NCBI RefSeq assembly: GCF_037975245.1
Contig: NC_092565.1
Coordinates: 20,946,999-21,010,998 of the forward strand
Reading direction: 5' to 3'
DNA: 64,000 nt
From: Apostichopus japonicus
Taxonomy: Eukaryota; Echinodermata; Holothuroidea; Aspidochirotida; Stichopodidae
Shown: positions 12,151-25,339 of the stretch, in pieces
Layout of the letters: every line of letters starts with the position of its first letter
How positions within the stretch are numbered: the stretch's first letter is position 1
Program-made: the position numbers and the translations under genes
The notes under the pieces: generated by a model
Told to the model about the DNA's origin: nothing
The model's input: only the letters and a program-made list of their open reading frames with translations
Databases searched by the model: none

Positions 12151-12182
12151 AGATCCAAATCCAATCGGAAGTGTCTATAGTG
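11880..12182. repeat. TA/AGGCTATA palindromic block with direct-repeat ends
   Basis: The word CCAAATCCAATCGGAAGTGT followed by CTATAGTG occurs twice, starting at 11989 and 12155, in direct orientation. Between and before the copies are (TA)n and repeated TATAGGCTATA/TATAGCCTATA inverted words. The first copy continues into GGATTTGGATA, a local inverted match to its own start (TATCCAAATCC). Confidence 0.8.
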
Positions 12183-13022
12183 CAGCGAAAATTGTCAATC
12201 ACATAGAATACAGGTCGCTTTGATTAAGGAACGACACGTGGAAAGTTCTTAGGTAATTATGCGGCTTTCAATATCCTTATTGAGTAGAAAGCCAGTTAAT
12301 TGAGTGGCTAATGGTTCAGGTAAATTAAGTAAAAGGACGAGAAATCTGAATGTAAACAGAAAGATTAACCTGAATCATCAATCGGTAGAAAATAATCGAG
12401 ATTTTGAAAATAAGGATCTGCGCGTAAAACACTCGGAAAGATCTTTGCCCTAGTTCTTTAGTGTCGTTTAGTGTCGGCTGTTTCTGATATAGAAATCCGT
12501 TTGACTGATCGCCCACATGGCCGTGTGTAGTTATAAGGTTTACTCTTTTTTATACGTCAATCAATATATATGTTTACACATAAAATATAAATAAACTCAT
12601 CAAATGATTGGACACAGAATTAAAAAAAAATACGAAAAAATTATCTAATTTTAAATGAGAGCGGATAAGGAAAGCCCTCAATATAATGGTTTGATGACGT
12701 CATACATAACATAAAAATCGATCGACTTTTCTAGTTAAAATTTTTAGAATATATTTTTTGAAAATGCGGAGGAGGAATGAAAGAAAAAAAAAGGATGTAA
12801 ACAATCCAACGCTTTAGAAATATCCTCCTTTTATATCAAAAGATCAATTTGAACTATGATTTTTAGATTAAATTAGAATTTCCTAAAAGAGGAAAGTAAA
12901 AGGTCAATTCGTTCATCAGTATCGTCCTACTTTCACATCCGTATTTTCACTTACGTTCGACGTGTTGTTTTGAATACTGATCACGTGCTGAAAATAGCTT
13001 TGTCGATTCGTCACGTGAGTGA

Positions 13023-13025
<3 letters not shown>

Positions 13026-13102
<77 letters not shown>
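13026..13102. repeat. (TA)n microsatellite
   Basis: About 76 bp of pure TA, followed by ATCATAATATCATAATATATC. Confidence 0.98.
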
Positions 13103-13103
<1 letters not shown>

Positions 13104-13271
13104 TAATATCATAATATATCATATTTTATTTGCTATGAAATGAAATATTTCAGCAACAAGAATTCCTAAACCCTGTACTGATAAGATTTATTGTTTACTG
13201 TATAAAACTCAAAAAGGATGAAACTCACTTTAGCCTTCCTTGTTCACATTCTGAGAAAGCAATGGAATCCT

Positions 13272-13576
13272 GAGCCCACAAGGGCGATCAAGATTGTAGT
13301 GTGAACGCTCGCATACTCGGGATCAGACCTCGAAATCGTGATCTCCCATTCGGAGGGGATCGTGATCCCACAAGGGCGATCAAGACTAGTGTAAACGCTC
13401 GCATACTCAGGATCAGACCCCGCAATCGTGACCTCCCATTCGGAGGGGATCGTGATCCCACAAGGGCGATCAAGACTAGTGTAAACGCTCGCATACTCAG
13501 GATCAGACCTCACATCACCCATTCGGAGGTGATCCTGATCCCGCGAGGGCGATCAAAATTGTAGTGTGAACGCCAG
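13272..13576. repeat. GATC-rich tandem repeat, about 90 bp x 3.4
   Basis: CCCACAAGGGCGATCAAGA recurs at 13275, 13367 and 13457, and a variant CCCGCGAGGGCGATCAA at 13540. The spacings are 92, 90 and 83 bp. Units are GC-richer than the flanks and contain several GATC sites and the partly self-complementary segment GGATCGTGATCCC. Open frames on both strands across it come from the period being divisible by 3. Confidence 0.93.
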
Positions 13577-14465
13577 GGTTAACACGCGACTCGAGATCTC
13601 GGCTAGCTTGCATTCGTCACTTAATGCGGAATAACAGACCGACGCGTCTAAATGATTGTGATCTTTTCGAGCTTGTGTAAAGCTTTTTTATTTCGACGTT
13701 GTTCCAACACTAGGTTCCCAAAATTTTTACTTCCCTATATCTGGGGGAAGGCAAGACCTCCCCCTACCCCCCCCCCAGCTGTCCTACAAGTGAAAGAAAG
13801 GCCTAAATGAATCGTACAAAGCTGGTATTATTAATCAGCCTCTGGCAACTTGAAGTCAATGTTCGGAATGTACTTTTATCTTTGTCAAGAACTAGGCCGG
13901 TGAAATCGACTGCTAGCGTGAAAATCATATGCCGTTATATCTTTGTATATTAAATGTAGTTTCTTTTTCAGTCTTTTGTTTTGTTCTTCCCGCGACGTCC
14001 CCCCCCCCACACCATCCCCACCCCTTGCTCCTGTCTTCTTTTTCATAACATCTTGTACAATTCTTGCTCATGTTTGATAGACTTAGCTACTCCCCCTTTT
14101 CAAAAGATATTTTTTTCAAATACACTCTTTAACTCCTCTCTGATATTCGTGTCGCGCTGGGTGACCTAGTTTCGCTAACAACATATCAATTTCAGGTTAC
14201 AGCTCAAACACGGGCGGCATATAAGAACCGCGGTTTTAATAATAATAATAATTTTTAATCTTGGTGACCGCTAGCAGCAGCAAGCTCTTAATAAACTCTT
14301 TCTCTTTTTCGATGCTTATTACAGGCCAAATAATTGTTAAACCCGATGAGATTGACCGCCTACTCTTGTTAGAAATTTATTACAAAATTTACGAAGTTGA
14401 AATTATAATCTTCATATAAATATTGCGAGAACCTATCGAGGGCTGTTTTTTTGTTTCTTTGCCTG

Positions 14466-14468
<3 letters not shown>

Positions 14469-14511
<43 letters not shown>
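14469..14511. repeat. (TA)n microsatellite
   Basis: 43 bp of pure TA. Confidence 0.97.
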
Positions 14512-14514
<3 letters not shown>

Positions 14515-16300
14515 CAATAGCAAATAAAATATAGACTCAATTTTGTACGGAAGACTTATAGGGACATACAAGACCAGCCAAATGTCGAGTTAACATGTTT
14601 TTCATTGATTGTAAACCTTTCTCAAGTTTTGTTTTCTGAGATGTTTTTCTTCTACTCTTCACTCTTTTTTCTTCTTTTTTCGTCCTTTTCTTTTTCTGCC
14701 AACGTTTGCTTTGTTCGGTTCGCCAACTTCGAGCGGACAATTTTTTTAATACATCATAAATGTATTAAACAATAACAGGAAGGGAAAAAATAACAAGAAA
14801 GGATATTAACATTTACTGGGAAAAAGAGATGTTATTTGTTATTATTTTGATATGACGTCAGTAAATCTCAGGGGTCCTCTCTCATCCTTTTTCACTTCTG
14901 TTGAGATTTTTGTCAAACTGGGTCAATAATTTGGCAGTCAAACCTGACAACAAAAGACAGGTCAAGTTATATTAACGTGTTTGAAACACTTGTGTGTTGT
15001 AAACATTCATATATACGCTTTGCCTTTGGGGAAAGATTTGTATCTTTCATAATATATGGAGTTTAAATGGTGCAAAACACAATAATTAGACCATATATAT
15101 TTACTATATATAGAGAGAGTAGTGCTAAGGTCTCATGTTGACATGCAGACTCTAAAGTATGTACCATCACAACCCCCACCACACCGAAGAGAGTGTCGGG
15201 TTAATGCGGCTCCAAGATTGTAGGTTTTTGACATAATACATAACAAGGCGACCGAATAGTCCTTGGAGTCTAGGCCTATTATGACAGTTGTGTTATATTA
15301 AAGTGTTGACGTGCTGGGAAAGAGTCGTTTGTTTTTGAGATTCCTCTAACAATCATTGATTCTTCCCTATATAGTCTTATAAAACAATGAACGTAAATAT
15401 ATAAATGTGAGCGATATCTCTAACTTAAATGTTGTATAACATAAATGCTGTAAATGTTACAATATTAACTAAAAAGGTATGTTATAGCAAGCCCAAAAAT
15501 TTCCAATATGCAAAACCAACAACAAAACACACACAATTTTTTTTTTTTAAAAAGTCACCATTCTATTGTTCTTCTTTCAAAATGCGTGACAATTTGTCAG
15601 AAGGATTATAAATTAATATATTCAATATTTTTATCAAATTAACATTGTCCTTTTTCTTCTTTTTTTTCTCTCTTTTTTTTTGGGGGGGGGGGTTGATTAA
15701 TTTCACAGACCATTAGCCATTTTGCTGTAAATGTTGAATTCATTAGGCCGATATATTCCGATTATTCTAAAACAATAGATTTTTAGATCATCCTATATAC
15801 AGTTTGAATCAATTAGTGAATTTGCGAAGAATTGATTATTTTTGTTATTTCACAGAAAGCCTGAACTATGAGTTTCCCTATTCATCAGTTATGAAGATTT
15901 ATCAATCGGTTAAAAATTGATAAGATATTTACTCAAAAAGATTGTCAATAATTCCATATCACAGGGACAATTTGTTTAAGATGACGTAAAAGAGACCTGT
16001 CCTCAGATAGATGTAACACAATCAGATAGCAGTTCATTATAACCGTAGTGTAAAGGTGATGTTGCTCCCAGAGACCCCCATCTGTTGTTCTAAAATAGAA
16101 GTGTTAATTACTTGAAGTTGTCTCTTCTTATCCGGAAGCGACACTATACACTTAGCTCGAGGAATCCTACAGGAATAGAATGAGATGTAATTATTTGTCC
16201 CCCCAAAAAAGTACGGTTTTTGTACTTTTTTAGTTTGTGTTTTCGACTGTTGTATAAATAGCCTGAGTTTTGACAAGATTTTATTACTTTGGTTACTGTC
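14512..16300. other. Unannotated DNA with T-rich and CT-rich tracts
   Basis: A polypyrimidine block (TTTTTCTTCTACTCTTC-like) lies at 14635-14700 and a T/G homopolymer at about 15655-15692. No gene is supported. The 3' end of a minus-strand gene begins at its right edge. Confidence 0.5.
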
Positions 16301-16305
16301 TTGTT

Positions 16306-16311
16306 TTTATT
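16306..16311 (-). terminator. Poly(A) signal AATAAA (minus strand)
   Basis: AATAAA on the minus strand, 43 bp beyond the stop codon of the terminal exon at 16354-16448. Confidence 0.45.
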
Positions 16312-16353
16312 TAGTGGGACAAACGTGCAGTCTGGGAGTATACAAATACGATT

Positions 16354-16448
16354 TTACTTGGAATTTTCTTTCGATATGTATTCCATTGGGATATTAAGCG
16401 TGGCATATTTGCCATCTTTATCGTATTTGAGGAGAATAGGCGACGTGC
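16354..16448 (-). CDS. Candidate terminal exon of a three-exon minus-strand model
   Basis: The acceptor is good (ATCTTTATCATCTTGCAG). After two leftover bases (phase 1) the frame reads TSPILLKYDKDGKYA, then TLNIPMEYISKENSK, then TAA. The mix of K/D/Y/E/S residues looks like real protein and differs from the I/Y/F/N-rich chance frames around it. An AATAAA follows 43 bp past the stop. The phase fits the exon at 19688-19760, giving a Gly codon across the junction (G+GC). In the preceding intron lies the 346-bp AGT trinucleotide block. No family recognised; the predicted C-terminus is hydrophilic. Confidence 0.5.
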
Positions 16449-16550
16449 CTGCAAGATGATAAAGATTAATATAAGGTATGATAGTAATGTGATTAAATGC
16501 TGGCAACCAACAACTTTGTTTCTATTTGTTTCTATCAATATATATATATA

Positions 16551-16622
16551 TAGTAGTAGTATAGTAGTAGTAGTAGTAGTAGTAGTAGTAGCAGCAGTAG
16601 TAGCAGTAGTAATAGTAGTAGC

Positions 16623-16666
<44 letters not shown>

Positions 16667-16668
16667 CA

Positions 16669-16699
<31 letters not shown>

Positions 16700-16858
16700 C
16701 AGCAGCAGTAGCAGCAGCAGTAGTAGCAGCAGTAGTAGTAGTAGTAGTAGTAGTAGTAGCAGTAGAAGTAGTTGTAGTAGTAGTAGTAGTAGCAGTAGTG
16801 GCAGTAGTAGTAGTAGTAGTAGTAATAATAGTAGTAGTAGTAGAAGTAGTAGTAGAAC

Positions 16859-16896
<38 letters not shown>
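16551..16896. repeat. (TAG)n/(CTA)n trinucleotide microsatellite, about 346 bp
   Basis: Imperfect AGT/TAG repeats with GCA, GAA and AAT variants. The long Val-rich plus-strand frame through it is a repeat artefact. It falls within an intron of the inferred minus-strand gene, about 100 bp upstream of its last exon. Confidence 0.97.
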
Positions 16897-19250
16897 TATA
16901 GTATACAGTAGTATATATTAGTATATATAGTACACCTGTACAGTAAGATGACGTCTTTATATATGTATATAGAAAAAAAGAAGATATTATCGATCCTCCG
17001 TTACCAACACTGTAAAGAGAAATACATAAGACTTCTAATATTTACAATATTGATTCCAAGTAACCTCGAAGGTGATTGCCAATGTCAAATTAACTTGAAA
17101 TTAATTGAGAATGAATCGTCATTTTTAACACGAGACAATCGTTTCTATATTAGTAATAACATATCTCTTTATCGTTCGATGCTGTTATGAATACGACTTG
17201 GTGATCAAGCCTATAGTATAGCGCGTCATTGGACAAATTTGAAATTTGTATTTCTGGATGACAAATAAGCCAGGAGTACGTGTATATACCTATAGGTATT
17301 TATCGATACCTATTGTAACAGTTTACCCGTTTCACCTATTTTTTCTCCCTTAAACCTATTCACAGAATTGTTTATAATTTCTTTCCTTCTTCTCATTATT
17401 CTTCTTCTTTTTTGCCCCTTAAAAATGTTTTCAATATCCTATACATGACTGACATTTTATTCAAGTACTTCAAATTTGAATTAGGGACATTTGCTTTATA
17501 AAGCTTCCATCTCATGGGACGCCAATTTTTTTTGCCTATAGTACGATGAAATAGATTTATTACTAAATCAGGACGGCTTAACGTGCCAACTTGATACCGT
17601 AAATCATGTTTTTTTGGCTGTATATGTATGGTAGAACTAGGTTGAATTCTGAAGCGGAACATTGCTTTAGCATCTCCAAGAAAACAATCTTTAAAACTTA
17701 TGTCTTGGCCACAAGACCACTGTCTCATGGGACATGTTTTTTCCTCTTTTGTTTAATAAGAAATGAATTAAAATCTAGAAATGGTTAAATTGAGCGGGAA
17801 AAAGTAGGAACGTTTTGACAGAAAAACATTCTTTACCGGAGAAATTAATGTCGTTTGAAGTATCAATTTATCGGATCGTTAGAATTTGAAATTAGGGATA
17901 TGGCTTTAAGTGATAGCAGCTGTATTTTAGTGAACTAAAGCAATAAATTCCTCGTACTTATATTTGGATGTTATAGTTTGTCAGATCTGAAAGCAAAGGA
18001 AACTGCTTCAAAAGGTTAAATCAAGCGAAAAAGTCGGGGAAACAATAAATAAAAACTTACTGTTAAAAACAAACTGACGAGAACATGGTTTGGGTGAGTT
18101 GAGTTATTAGGACATTAACATTGAAGACTGCACCGAGGAGATGACGTCATCATTAATTTCGCTTTAAACGAGCATTTAAGAGATTTCGCTCATTTTAATG
18201 CTAAATTTGTTGAAATAAAAAGTGGGAGCGCTACAGCTACTAGTCTTAAGAAAAAAATCTTTCTTGGATGTTCCTGTCTGAAAAGTACTTTATTGATTGG
18301 TATAAGATTAACATAACAAAGATCGAAGACAGATGTGTAATATGCATATCTCTGTGAATATCTCGTTCATCGTTATCATTTGTAGAAGATGTAGTTGATA
18401 ACTTCCCCCATATACCTACACTTGTGTTAAACCACTCCCTCCTACCCCACGCCACCTTCCCATACCCCTCTCCCGATCCACATATCCTACTCATAGTACC
18501 GTTGCCATATATCAATCGCTCAACGTCGCCTCTGATTGAGTCTGATCTTGCGCTCCATTCTCTGTGGTTCAACACGGTAGCCCTACGTTAACAACAAGAG
18601 AAACCCCCCAAAACGAAAACAAGATCTTACCTAACCTGGCGATCCTATGGCAACACCACTCAATTACTAAAGAACTTACCTATCTGTATATAAATAATAT
18701 GAAAAAATGTTCAAACGAAAAGCTTTTCAAAGGGATAATTGAAAGGTTTCCCCATCATTTCCTCAATATGGGTAGATTTGTTTCCACTAATTTGACTATT
18801 GCCTCTATGTTTGCAGAGAGAGAGAAAGAGAGATGGAGAGATAGCCAACTTGAGCACGTTTAATGTAAACCTGTCGAGTATATTGCATATATAGGCCTAT
18901 GTGTATACGATATAGGTCTAGTCTACTGATATACTCTGTTGTATACATAAACAAAGAACGGTCCTTGATGGCGAATCATTTAACATTGACAAAACTCTCT
19001 TATAGGTTGACCTGTTCTGCCAGTAAGGAAACAAAAAGAACTTAATCAAACTCTCACATCTCTTGACAAACACGAGTCAAAAAGTAAACTATCTTTCCGC
19101 TTTTTTGGCCCCATTTCGGATGCAAAGATCAATAGAGGTTTTTTTTTTGTACTGCTCCATCTTCTCTTCTTCTTTCAAGGGGAAAATAAGCATCCCATAT
19201 TAAAATCTTTCATATAAGCGAGGCTTAGTACATACGGTACGTGTTGTACG
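16897..19250. other. Inferred intron DNA, no further exon supported
   Basis: Several acceptor-like words occur on the minus strand, for example CTCTTTACAG at about 17012 and GTACTTTTCAG at about 18280. Their following frames either stop quickly or cannot be placed in phase. Minus-strand open frames at 17396-17728 and 18246-18575 have no splice support. Confidence 0.45.
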
Positions 19251-19251
19251 G

Positions 19252-19477
<226 letters not shown>

Positions 19478-19687
19478 TGAATTAGGCTTCTAATTGCGCT
19501 GTAACATACTGCATAACGTACTGACTACTCGTTGAAAGGGTTAAGCCCGGAAGTTAGTCAATTGTAACGTGTATTAGAAGTTAGAATACGCGTCATGGAA
19601 ATCCTACATCGCGTAAGCGCAAGAACGCGTTCTCGAAATCATACATGCATGGGGCGGTATAATGCTATTATGGATTATTGCGCGTAC

Positions 19688-19760
19688 CGTGTCCAGTTGC
19701 TATTGTTGTAAATGTAACCATAGATATCACAAAATGGGAGCCTTTATCTAATAGTAATTC
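19688..19760 (-). CDS. Candidate internal exon of the three-exon minus-strand model
   Basis: The acceptor is excellent: TTTTCTTCTTCTTCTTGCAG on the minus strand. The 73-bp interval reads ELLLDKGSHFVISMV, then TFTTIATGH, and ends one base into the next codon at GGACACG/GTACGC. Start phase 0 matches the end phase of the exon at 20087-20145, and end phase 1 matches the terminal exon at 16354-16448. The donor (CACG/GTACGC) is below consensus. If that donor is not used, the frame runs five more codons to a stop, so this could instead be a terminal exon. Extracellular or globular beta-strand-like sequence, no family recognised. Confidence 0.5.
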
Positions 19761-20086
19761 CTGCAAGAAGAAGAAGAAAATTATTCGGAAACGTTCTTGT
19801 ACTTGTACTAACTTGGTAACATTATCCCATTTATCACAATGTTGAATACCGTCGAATCGTCGTGGATTATTCGACAAACGTGAGCACGCTACATTGATTC
19901 GTTGTTACGAGCATGCGCAGTATATAGAAGCCCGCTTTGGCCCGTTACCTTGCCAAATACGCCTAAATGTACGCAACTGCATATAGGCCTATGTCGATTT
20001 TTTAGGGTATTGGAGCTTGGATTTTCCCTTACTTTTTGTAAGGTGGTAAGCATGATATATCTTACAAAGCCTAAACAAACCCTTAC

Positions 20087-20145
20087 ATTTTGACTGTTTG
20101 TAGAGGCATCAGGCGTCCCGCTTTTATCAACGTTACACTTATCGT
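20087..20145 (-). CDS. Candidate upstream exon of the three-exon minus-strand model
   Basis: On the minus strand the acceptor is GGTAACTGGATTTCAG and the donor is CAAAAT/GTAAGG. After two leftover bases (phase 1) the frame reads DKCNVDKSGTPDASTNSQN and ends in phase 0, as the exon at 19688-19760 requires. It is hydrophilic, Ser/Thr/Asn-rich and has one Cys. The same frame is open further upstream as far as a G-homopolymer near 20209, so the true acceptor could be different. No family recognised. Confidence 0.4.
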
Positions 20146-20229
20146 CTGAAATCCAGTTACCAATAAACTTTTCGAAATTTGTTTGGGCAAACTTTAATTT
20201 GCCACCCCCCCCCCCACACACACACACAC

Positions 20230-23200
20230 CTCTTAACCAAATACGCTCCTCTGAAATTGGTCTTTCTTCCTCTAAATTCCTCCTGTGATCGCCTTCTTGT
20301 ATTTACAGAGGGTGGGAGTGATATTCAAAAGAACAGCAGGTTTTATTTATATTTGCTTAGGCACTTTGCAGAGAGTAAATTCTACAATCTCCTTTGCGGT
20401 TAGCTGTGTAAAACTGTGTATGCTCTGTCTTATTCTTTTAAGTTGCCATATCACACTAAGCAATTTAAAAATATAAATTAATTAAATTCTTACTTTATTT
20501 TCTTTTATATGTCTTCTCTTTTTCCTTTGTTTCTTTTACTTAATTTTTACTTTAATTTGGATGATATATTTTGACAAAATTGCTTGTCTTTTAATTCATG
20601 TGATAAAACGACAAACCTTTAAGTTTCTCTATTTTTGTTACATATATGTCTTCAGACTAAACAAGAGGGCCTTCGTGTTGTATTAAGTTTTCTAAGATAA
20701 AAATCTTCTCTGAATTTGATAGTAACACAAAACAAAATATCGACCAGTTATTGTCGCTATAAGGGTCTCTCTGGTATTCTTTAAATGGGAAAGGTTATAT
20801 ACCGGTCTGTCTTGGCAAAAGTTTCTTCACGGGTAAGAAGAAAAGGGAAAATACGCTCTAATTTCGGGTAGAGAGAATAAAAAAATGTCAGCTTTCATAG
20901 GTCATTATTCTATTTATTAATGGGGTAGAGGTGGCGAGAAGAGGGTTTGGTGTAAAAATTGGTAGTTGGTATGTGATAATCTCAATCTCACAAATTGAAG
21001 CTACAGGCAAAGAAAGAAATTAAATTGAAGTTAAATTGTGTATTTTTTTTAAATTTAAATTGTTTTGTTTTTTGATACAGTTACGCTTTTCTTAGATATG
21101 CCACCTGTGTTGACTCTGACACAATCTGCTAATATAATCTTGAGTCATGAGACAAAATGTGGTTATTTGTACAATATGCACATTTGCACACAGTCTCCAG
21201 AGATGAGCCATGCGTCAGATCGGGTTCGAAGACAAATTAAGCTTGGACCCGTTCATCATGCGTTTCCATTTATAAATATATTTTTTTAATGAAAAATGAG
21301 AATACAGATAATATTTTCCATGGCCCCTCGAAACTCTCTCAGGTATATATGCTGTTACTATTATTATTTTGTTTTTATAAATTTTCTGGCTTTTAAGATA
21401 TTTACGTTGAAAATAATCTCTGTAATGCTACTTTTAAACCAAACTGGTGGTGACTTTGGCTCCATTGTTTTATAAATGATATCTCTCTCAAAACATGTTC
21501 TTTTTAAATTCGTATGAATGGCACTCTTTGGTGACATTTTTTCAACATCATTTGACCACTTTTTAATACATTGTAAAACATGTTACTTGGGGCTATGTTT
21601 GTTAGACTCATTAGTCCAGTCAACTCAGATGTTCATATGATCATATCTCAAAAACTTAAAATGTGATATAAGCATTACATTAAACCTAGACTGACAAAAG
21701 TCTTTCTAACGGTCAAACAACATACGAAACTTATTTTGTGCCTATAATAAATCGTTTTAAAGTTTAGCTATACATATTTTATATATTATGTAATATTAGT
21801 TTTTGTTTCCAAGGTAAAACCAACATAGTAAGAGTCAACTTGTTATCGATGAAACTTATAATCAGTTTGGAAAGAAGGTGTCCTTCGGTGAGTATGTTAC
21901 AATAAAAGACAGAAAAGTACAGCGTGATGTAAAGCAAAAGGTTATTAAAAGACCTTGGAAAAGACTTATACAATCTCACGTAACATCGTTATAGGTGAAC
22001 AGGAGAGAAAAAGAAATTTTGGGAAAGTTATTAAGGTTGGTGTGATGTTGTACCTGTCTGCAAACTTCTGCTTTTATAAGGTACAACCTTTCTTTACATA
22101 AATATCAAATTATTGGCTTCTTCGAGGCCATATTACGCGAAAATTTACAAGTATGCACCACTAAATTTTGATGATTTATAGGGAGCTTTTCGATAACTTA
22201 CATAACGTCGTAACAGGGAATACAAAGTTAAAGTGCGTAAAGAGAGTTCGCTATCTGCCAACATGCAATTTATAGGTATCATATAACATGTGCACACAGA
22301 ATGTTGAATTGTATTCCAGGGCTATAGCGTACGGCCATGTTGAAGATGTGTATGCAAGGATATTCAAGCAACTTGAATATTTTTAGTTAAAATCATGTCA
22401 TACAGTTTCACAGCAAACTAAATGTTTGTCAACATAACAGGGCCGTAATCGAAGGAGGGGGGGGGGGGTTGGCATGGTAGATTGGTAGATCTCCCTCCCC
22501 CTCCCCTTTAAAAGAAACTGTTCCTTGGTTTTATATTTATTCTATTAATACAAACACTACATATATCATATCATCCGTGAGAAGAAAGTTTTAAGTGAAC
22601 TAACTACCTGTCTCCTCAAGGCCATTAACCGATGAGTAATTTTCAATATTCTTAATATTTTGTTCTCACGCTTAGGGACACCTCTCTATTAGACCCCCTC
22701 CCGTCATGATGCTCACTCTATCCCTATATAGGACTGAATTCAACTGACTTTTGAGCGATTCCTCCGCCTCCGCCCCCACCCCCCCCCTGCCCCACCCCCT
22801 CCCTTCGCCACAATTCCAACTCTGGTAACATTTGCCACACACTCACATATCTTACGGAGTGTGACCATATAGCTTAACTATCAACTTATCTCTCAGAATA
22901 TAATCCTATTTGACGAGCTCTGTGGCTTCTCCTTGCTTCCGTTTAAATTGGTAACGTGAGACATGGTTTACATTTTGACATCACGATCATTACATGCATA
23001 CAGACGAACAGATATACAGACACGGATGAAGATAAACAATGAAATGGAACCAAGACAGAACAGACGATGAAACCAAACATTAGTACCAGAACTGATTTCT
23101 AAACTGCGCACGATCTTTGCACCTGTTTTCAGAAGAAGCATTGCATTACACATTTATGATTACAATATTATTCATGCTATTTTCGAGACAGCGTTTCGTT

Positions 23201-23250
23201 TCACAGATAAAGGAATCATTCTTTATTATTTAAATAAAACAAGAAGCTAC
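20230..23250. other. Unannotated DNA with weak exon-like signals
   Basis: A plus-strand acceptor (TTGTATTTACAG at about 20310) opens a hydrophobic frame. A plus-strand ATG followed by 15 more codons to CACGG/GTAAGA sits at about 20786. A minus-strand GTTAT/GTAAGT is at about 22199. None is accompanied by a phase-matched partner. The C/G homopolymer blocks at 22455-22505 and 22755-22805 resemble the internal runs seen in the hAT-type elements of this window. Confidence 0.4.
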
Positions 23251-23254
23251 TCAC

Positions 23255-23313
23255 AGGTTGACCAGAGAGCTGTCCTCCAAAATCCCCCTGTTTTGACAAT
23301 TTCAACTTCTCTA
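23255..23313 (-). CDS. Candidate short exon (minus), weak
   Basis: The 59-bp interval lies between GTATATACAG and CAACCT/GTGAGT on the minus strand. It reads EKLKLSKQGDFGGQLSGQP in phase 1 to 0. The Gly/Gln/Lys-rich composition is unlike chance frames here, but the acceptor lacks a pyrimidine tract and the donor has T at -1. It could be an upstream exon of the 16-20 kb gene, although its end phase (0) does not match the next exon's phase 1 directly. Confidence 0.25.
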
Positions 23314-24221
23314 CTGTATATACCTATGTGTAATCTTATCAATGCTTAGCTTTAAATCACACTACGTATTCTTGTTATCTCCGTGGCGGGGAGCGACACT
23401 GTTGCATAGTATTTGTTCAATTTGGCTTCCACAAAAATACAATAGGGTTCTTGTAGTCACCCTAATGCATAGAAGTATGAAAAGTTCCCATGCTTCCTAA
23501 CTATAGAGATATCGTGTTCACAAGGTTTTCACAGTTTGACCTCTGGTGATCTCAGATGACCTTTCACCTTCACAAAAAAAAACAGTACGGTTCGATGTGG
23601 AGCATATGTAAGTATGAAGTGCAGGTGCAAGTTACACCATGTCACCAGTTGTGAGGCCTAGACATGCCCATACACACACACTAATATACACACACGCCAT
23701 CATGACTACATAGGTTTCTCTTATATCATCGAAACCAAAAATGGATGAGATTTAGGTACTTTTAACCAAAATCGTATCAATGGAAAGTGGGCGGGCACAT
23801 CTGACTCTATACCTCTCTCTCTCTCTCTTACATTCTCCCTCTATATCTTTCTGACATAGTCATTTAGAAAAATACTGTTATTAGCAAACAAGACCGGAAG
23901 GCAGATTTTATGGGAAAATCACAACACCTGGCTAGCGGAGTTGTAATCTAGGTCAGATGTAAGACGATATTTATATCATATTATGAAGACTGACGGTATC
24001 TGTCGCAATCGCCTCCAGGATTATTATGCGCCATGTCAAGCGTGTAGAGATTCTGAATGAAATGGTCTTTCTGTTAACATTACAAGTATAAATAAAATAG
24101 GGCAATAATTCTCTAAAACTATACATTTTTGCTGTCTCTGGTCTGTATATGAGATCTAAGTTTACCACTATGTAATTTTGACACGATAACGAAACAGATA
24201 AAGTATCTTGATTTCTTTTGC

Positions 24222-24370
<149 letters not shown>

Positions 24371-24878
24371 ACGAATGCATATATATGGGGGTATTTGACA
24401 TCGTTCAAACTTGCCATATCTTAACAGCTTTGTACTCAAACTTGCATTACCATATGCAGTTGTGACGTCATAATACTTCCTTAATAATTACCGGCACTAA
24501 GAGTTACTATTAATATCAACCCATCTTTGTATGAACAGTTTATCTTTATCAGCAATAAAGTATGACAGTCATCTTTTCATTTGTTGTAAGTCATCATTTC
24601 AAGTAGGCCTTTCAAGGTTAACTCAAATTTTCTCCCCCTCCCCCCCCCAAAAAAAATATATATATATATAATTTTTCATTGAGTTTACATTTTACTTTTC
24701 AAATGTTCACAAAGCAGATTAAGACTAATCTTAAAAGCTAGCAAAAATAACACTTTGCGACATGCCCATCCTTTGGTTCTTCTCGCCAACTAGTAACGAC
24801 CTTGGTTAAGTATATTGAACAACAATCATACAAAAACAGTGAATATCATTTCACTATTACTCTACTTCAACGCTGAAG

Positions 24879-25287
24879 TCTTCTTTCTTTATTTATTTCT
24901 GTCTGACTTTCGTTCTCCCTTTTCATTTTGCTTTCGTTTTGTCTTTTGTTCTTTCTTTTGTTATTTCTTTGTTCTTTCATTTGTTCTTTCTTATATTCTT
25001 TCTTTCTTAATTTCTTTTCTTTTGTTCATTCTTTCTGTCTTTTGTTCTTTTATTTCTTTATTTCATTCTTGCTTTCTTTTTCTTTTGTTCTTTCTTTCTG
25101 TCTTTTGTTCTTTCTTTCTTTATTTCTTACTTTTTTCTTTCTTTCTTTCTTACTTGCTTTCTTTTTCTTTTGTTCTTTTGTTCTGTTTTTTGTTCTCATT
25201 TTCTTTATTTCTTTCTTTATTTCCATCTTTCTTTCTTGCTTTCTTTCCTTTTTACTTTCTTTTCTTTTCTTTCTTTCTGTCTTTTAT
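24879..25287. repeat. Degenerate (TTTC)n polypyrimidine tract, about 400 bp
   Basis: TTTC/TTTG/TTTA tetranucleotide words dominate, with recurring TTCTGTCTTTTGTTC. Phe/Ser/Leu-rich frames of up to 160 codons on the plus strand are low-complexity artefacts. Confidence 0.95.
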
Positions 25288-25339
25288 AGAACGTATAATT
25301 TAGCATTTAGACCAATGCTTCCGATTGAAGCGAGGTCTT

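Noticed and set aside
16456-16911. 151-codon Val-rich plus-strand frame
   Set aside because: It is the translation of an AGT trinucleotide repeat with no start or splice context.
17396-17728. 110-codon minus-strand frame
   Set aside because: No splice signals in frame and no recognisable motif; length is within chance expectation.
19902-20227. 112-codon minus-strand frame as a single-exon gene
   Set aside because: It begins in a GT/G-homopolymer and contains a good internal donor. Only the 20087-20145 part is retained as a candidate exon.
21222-21238. GGTTCGAAGAC, tRNA B-box-like
   Set aside because: No A box, acceptor stem or anticodon arm can be built around it.
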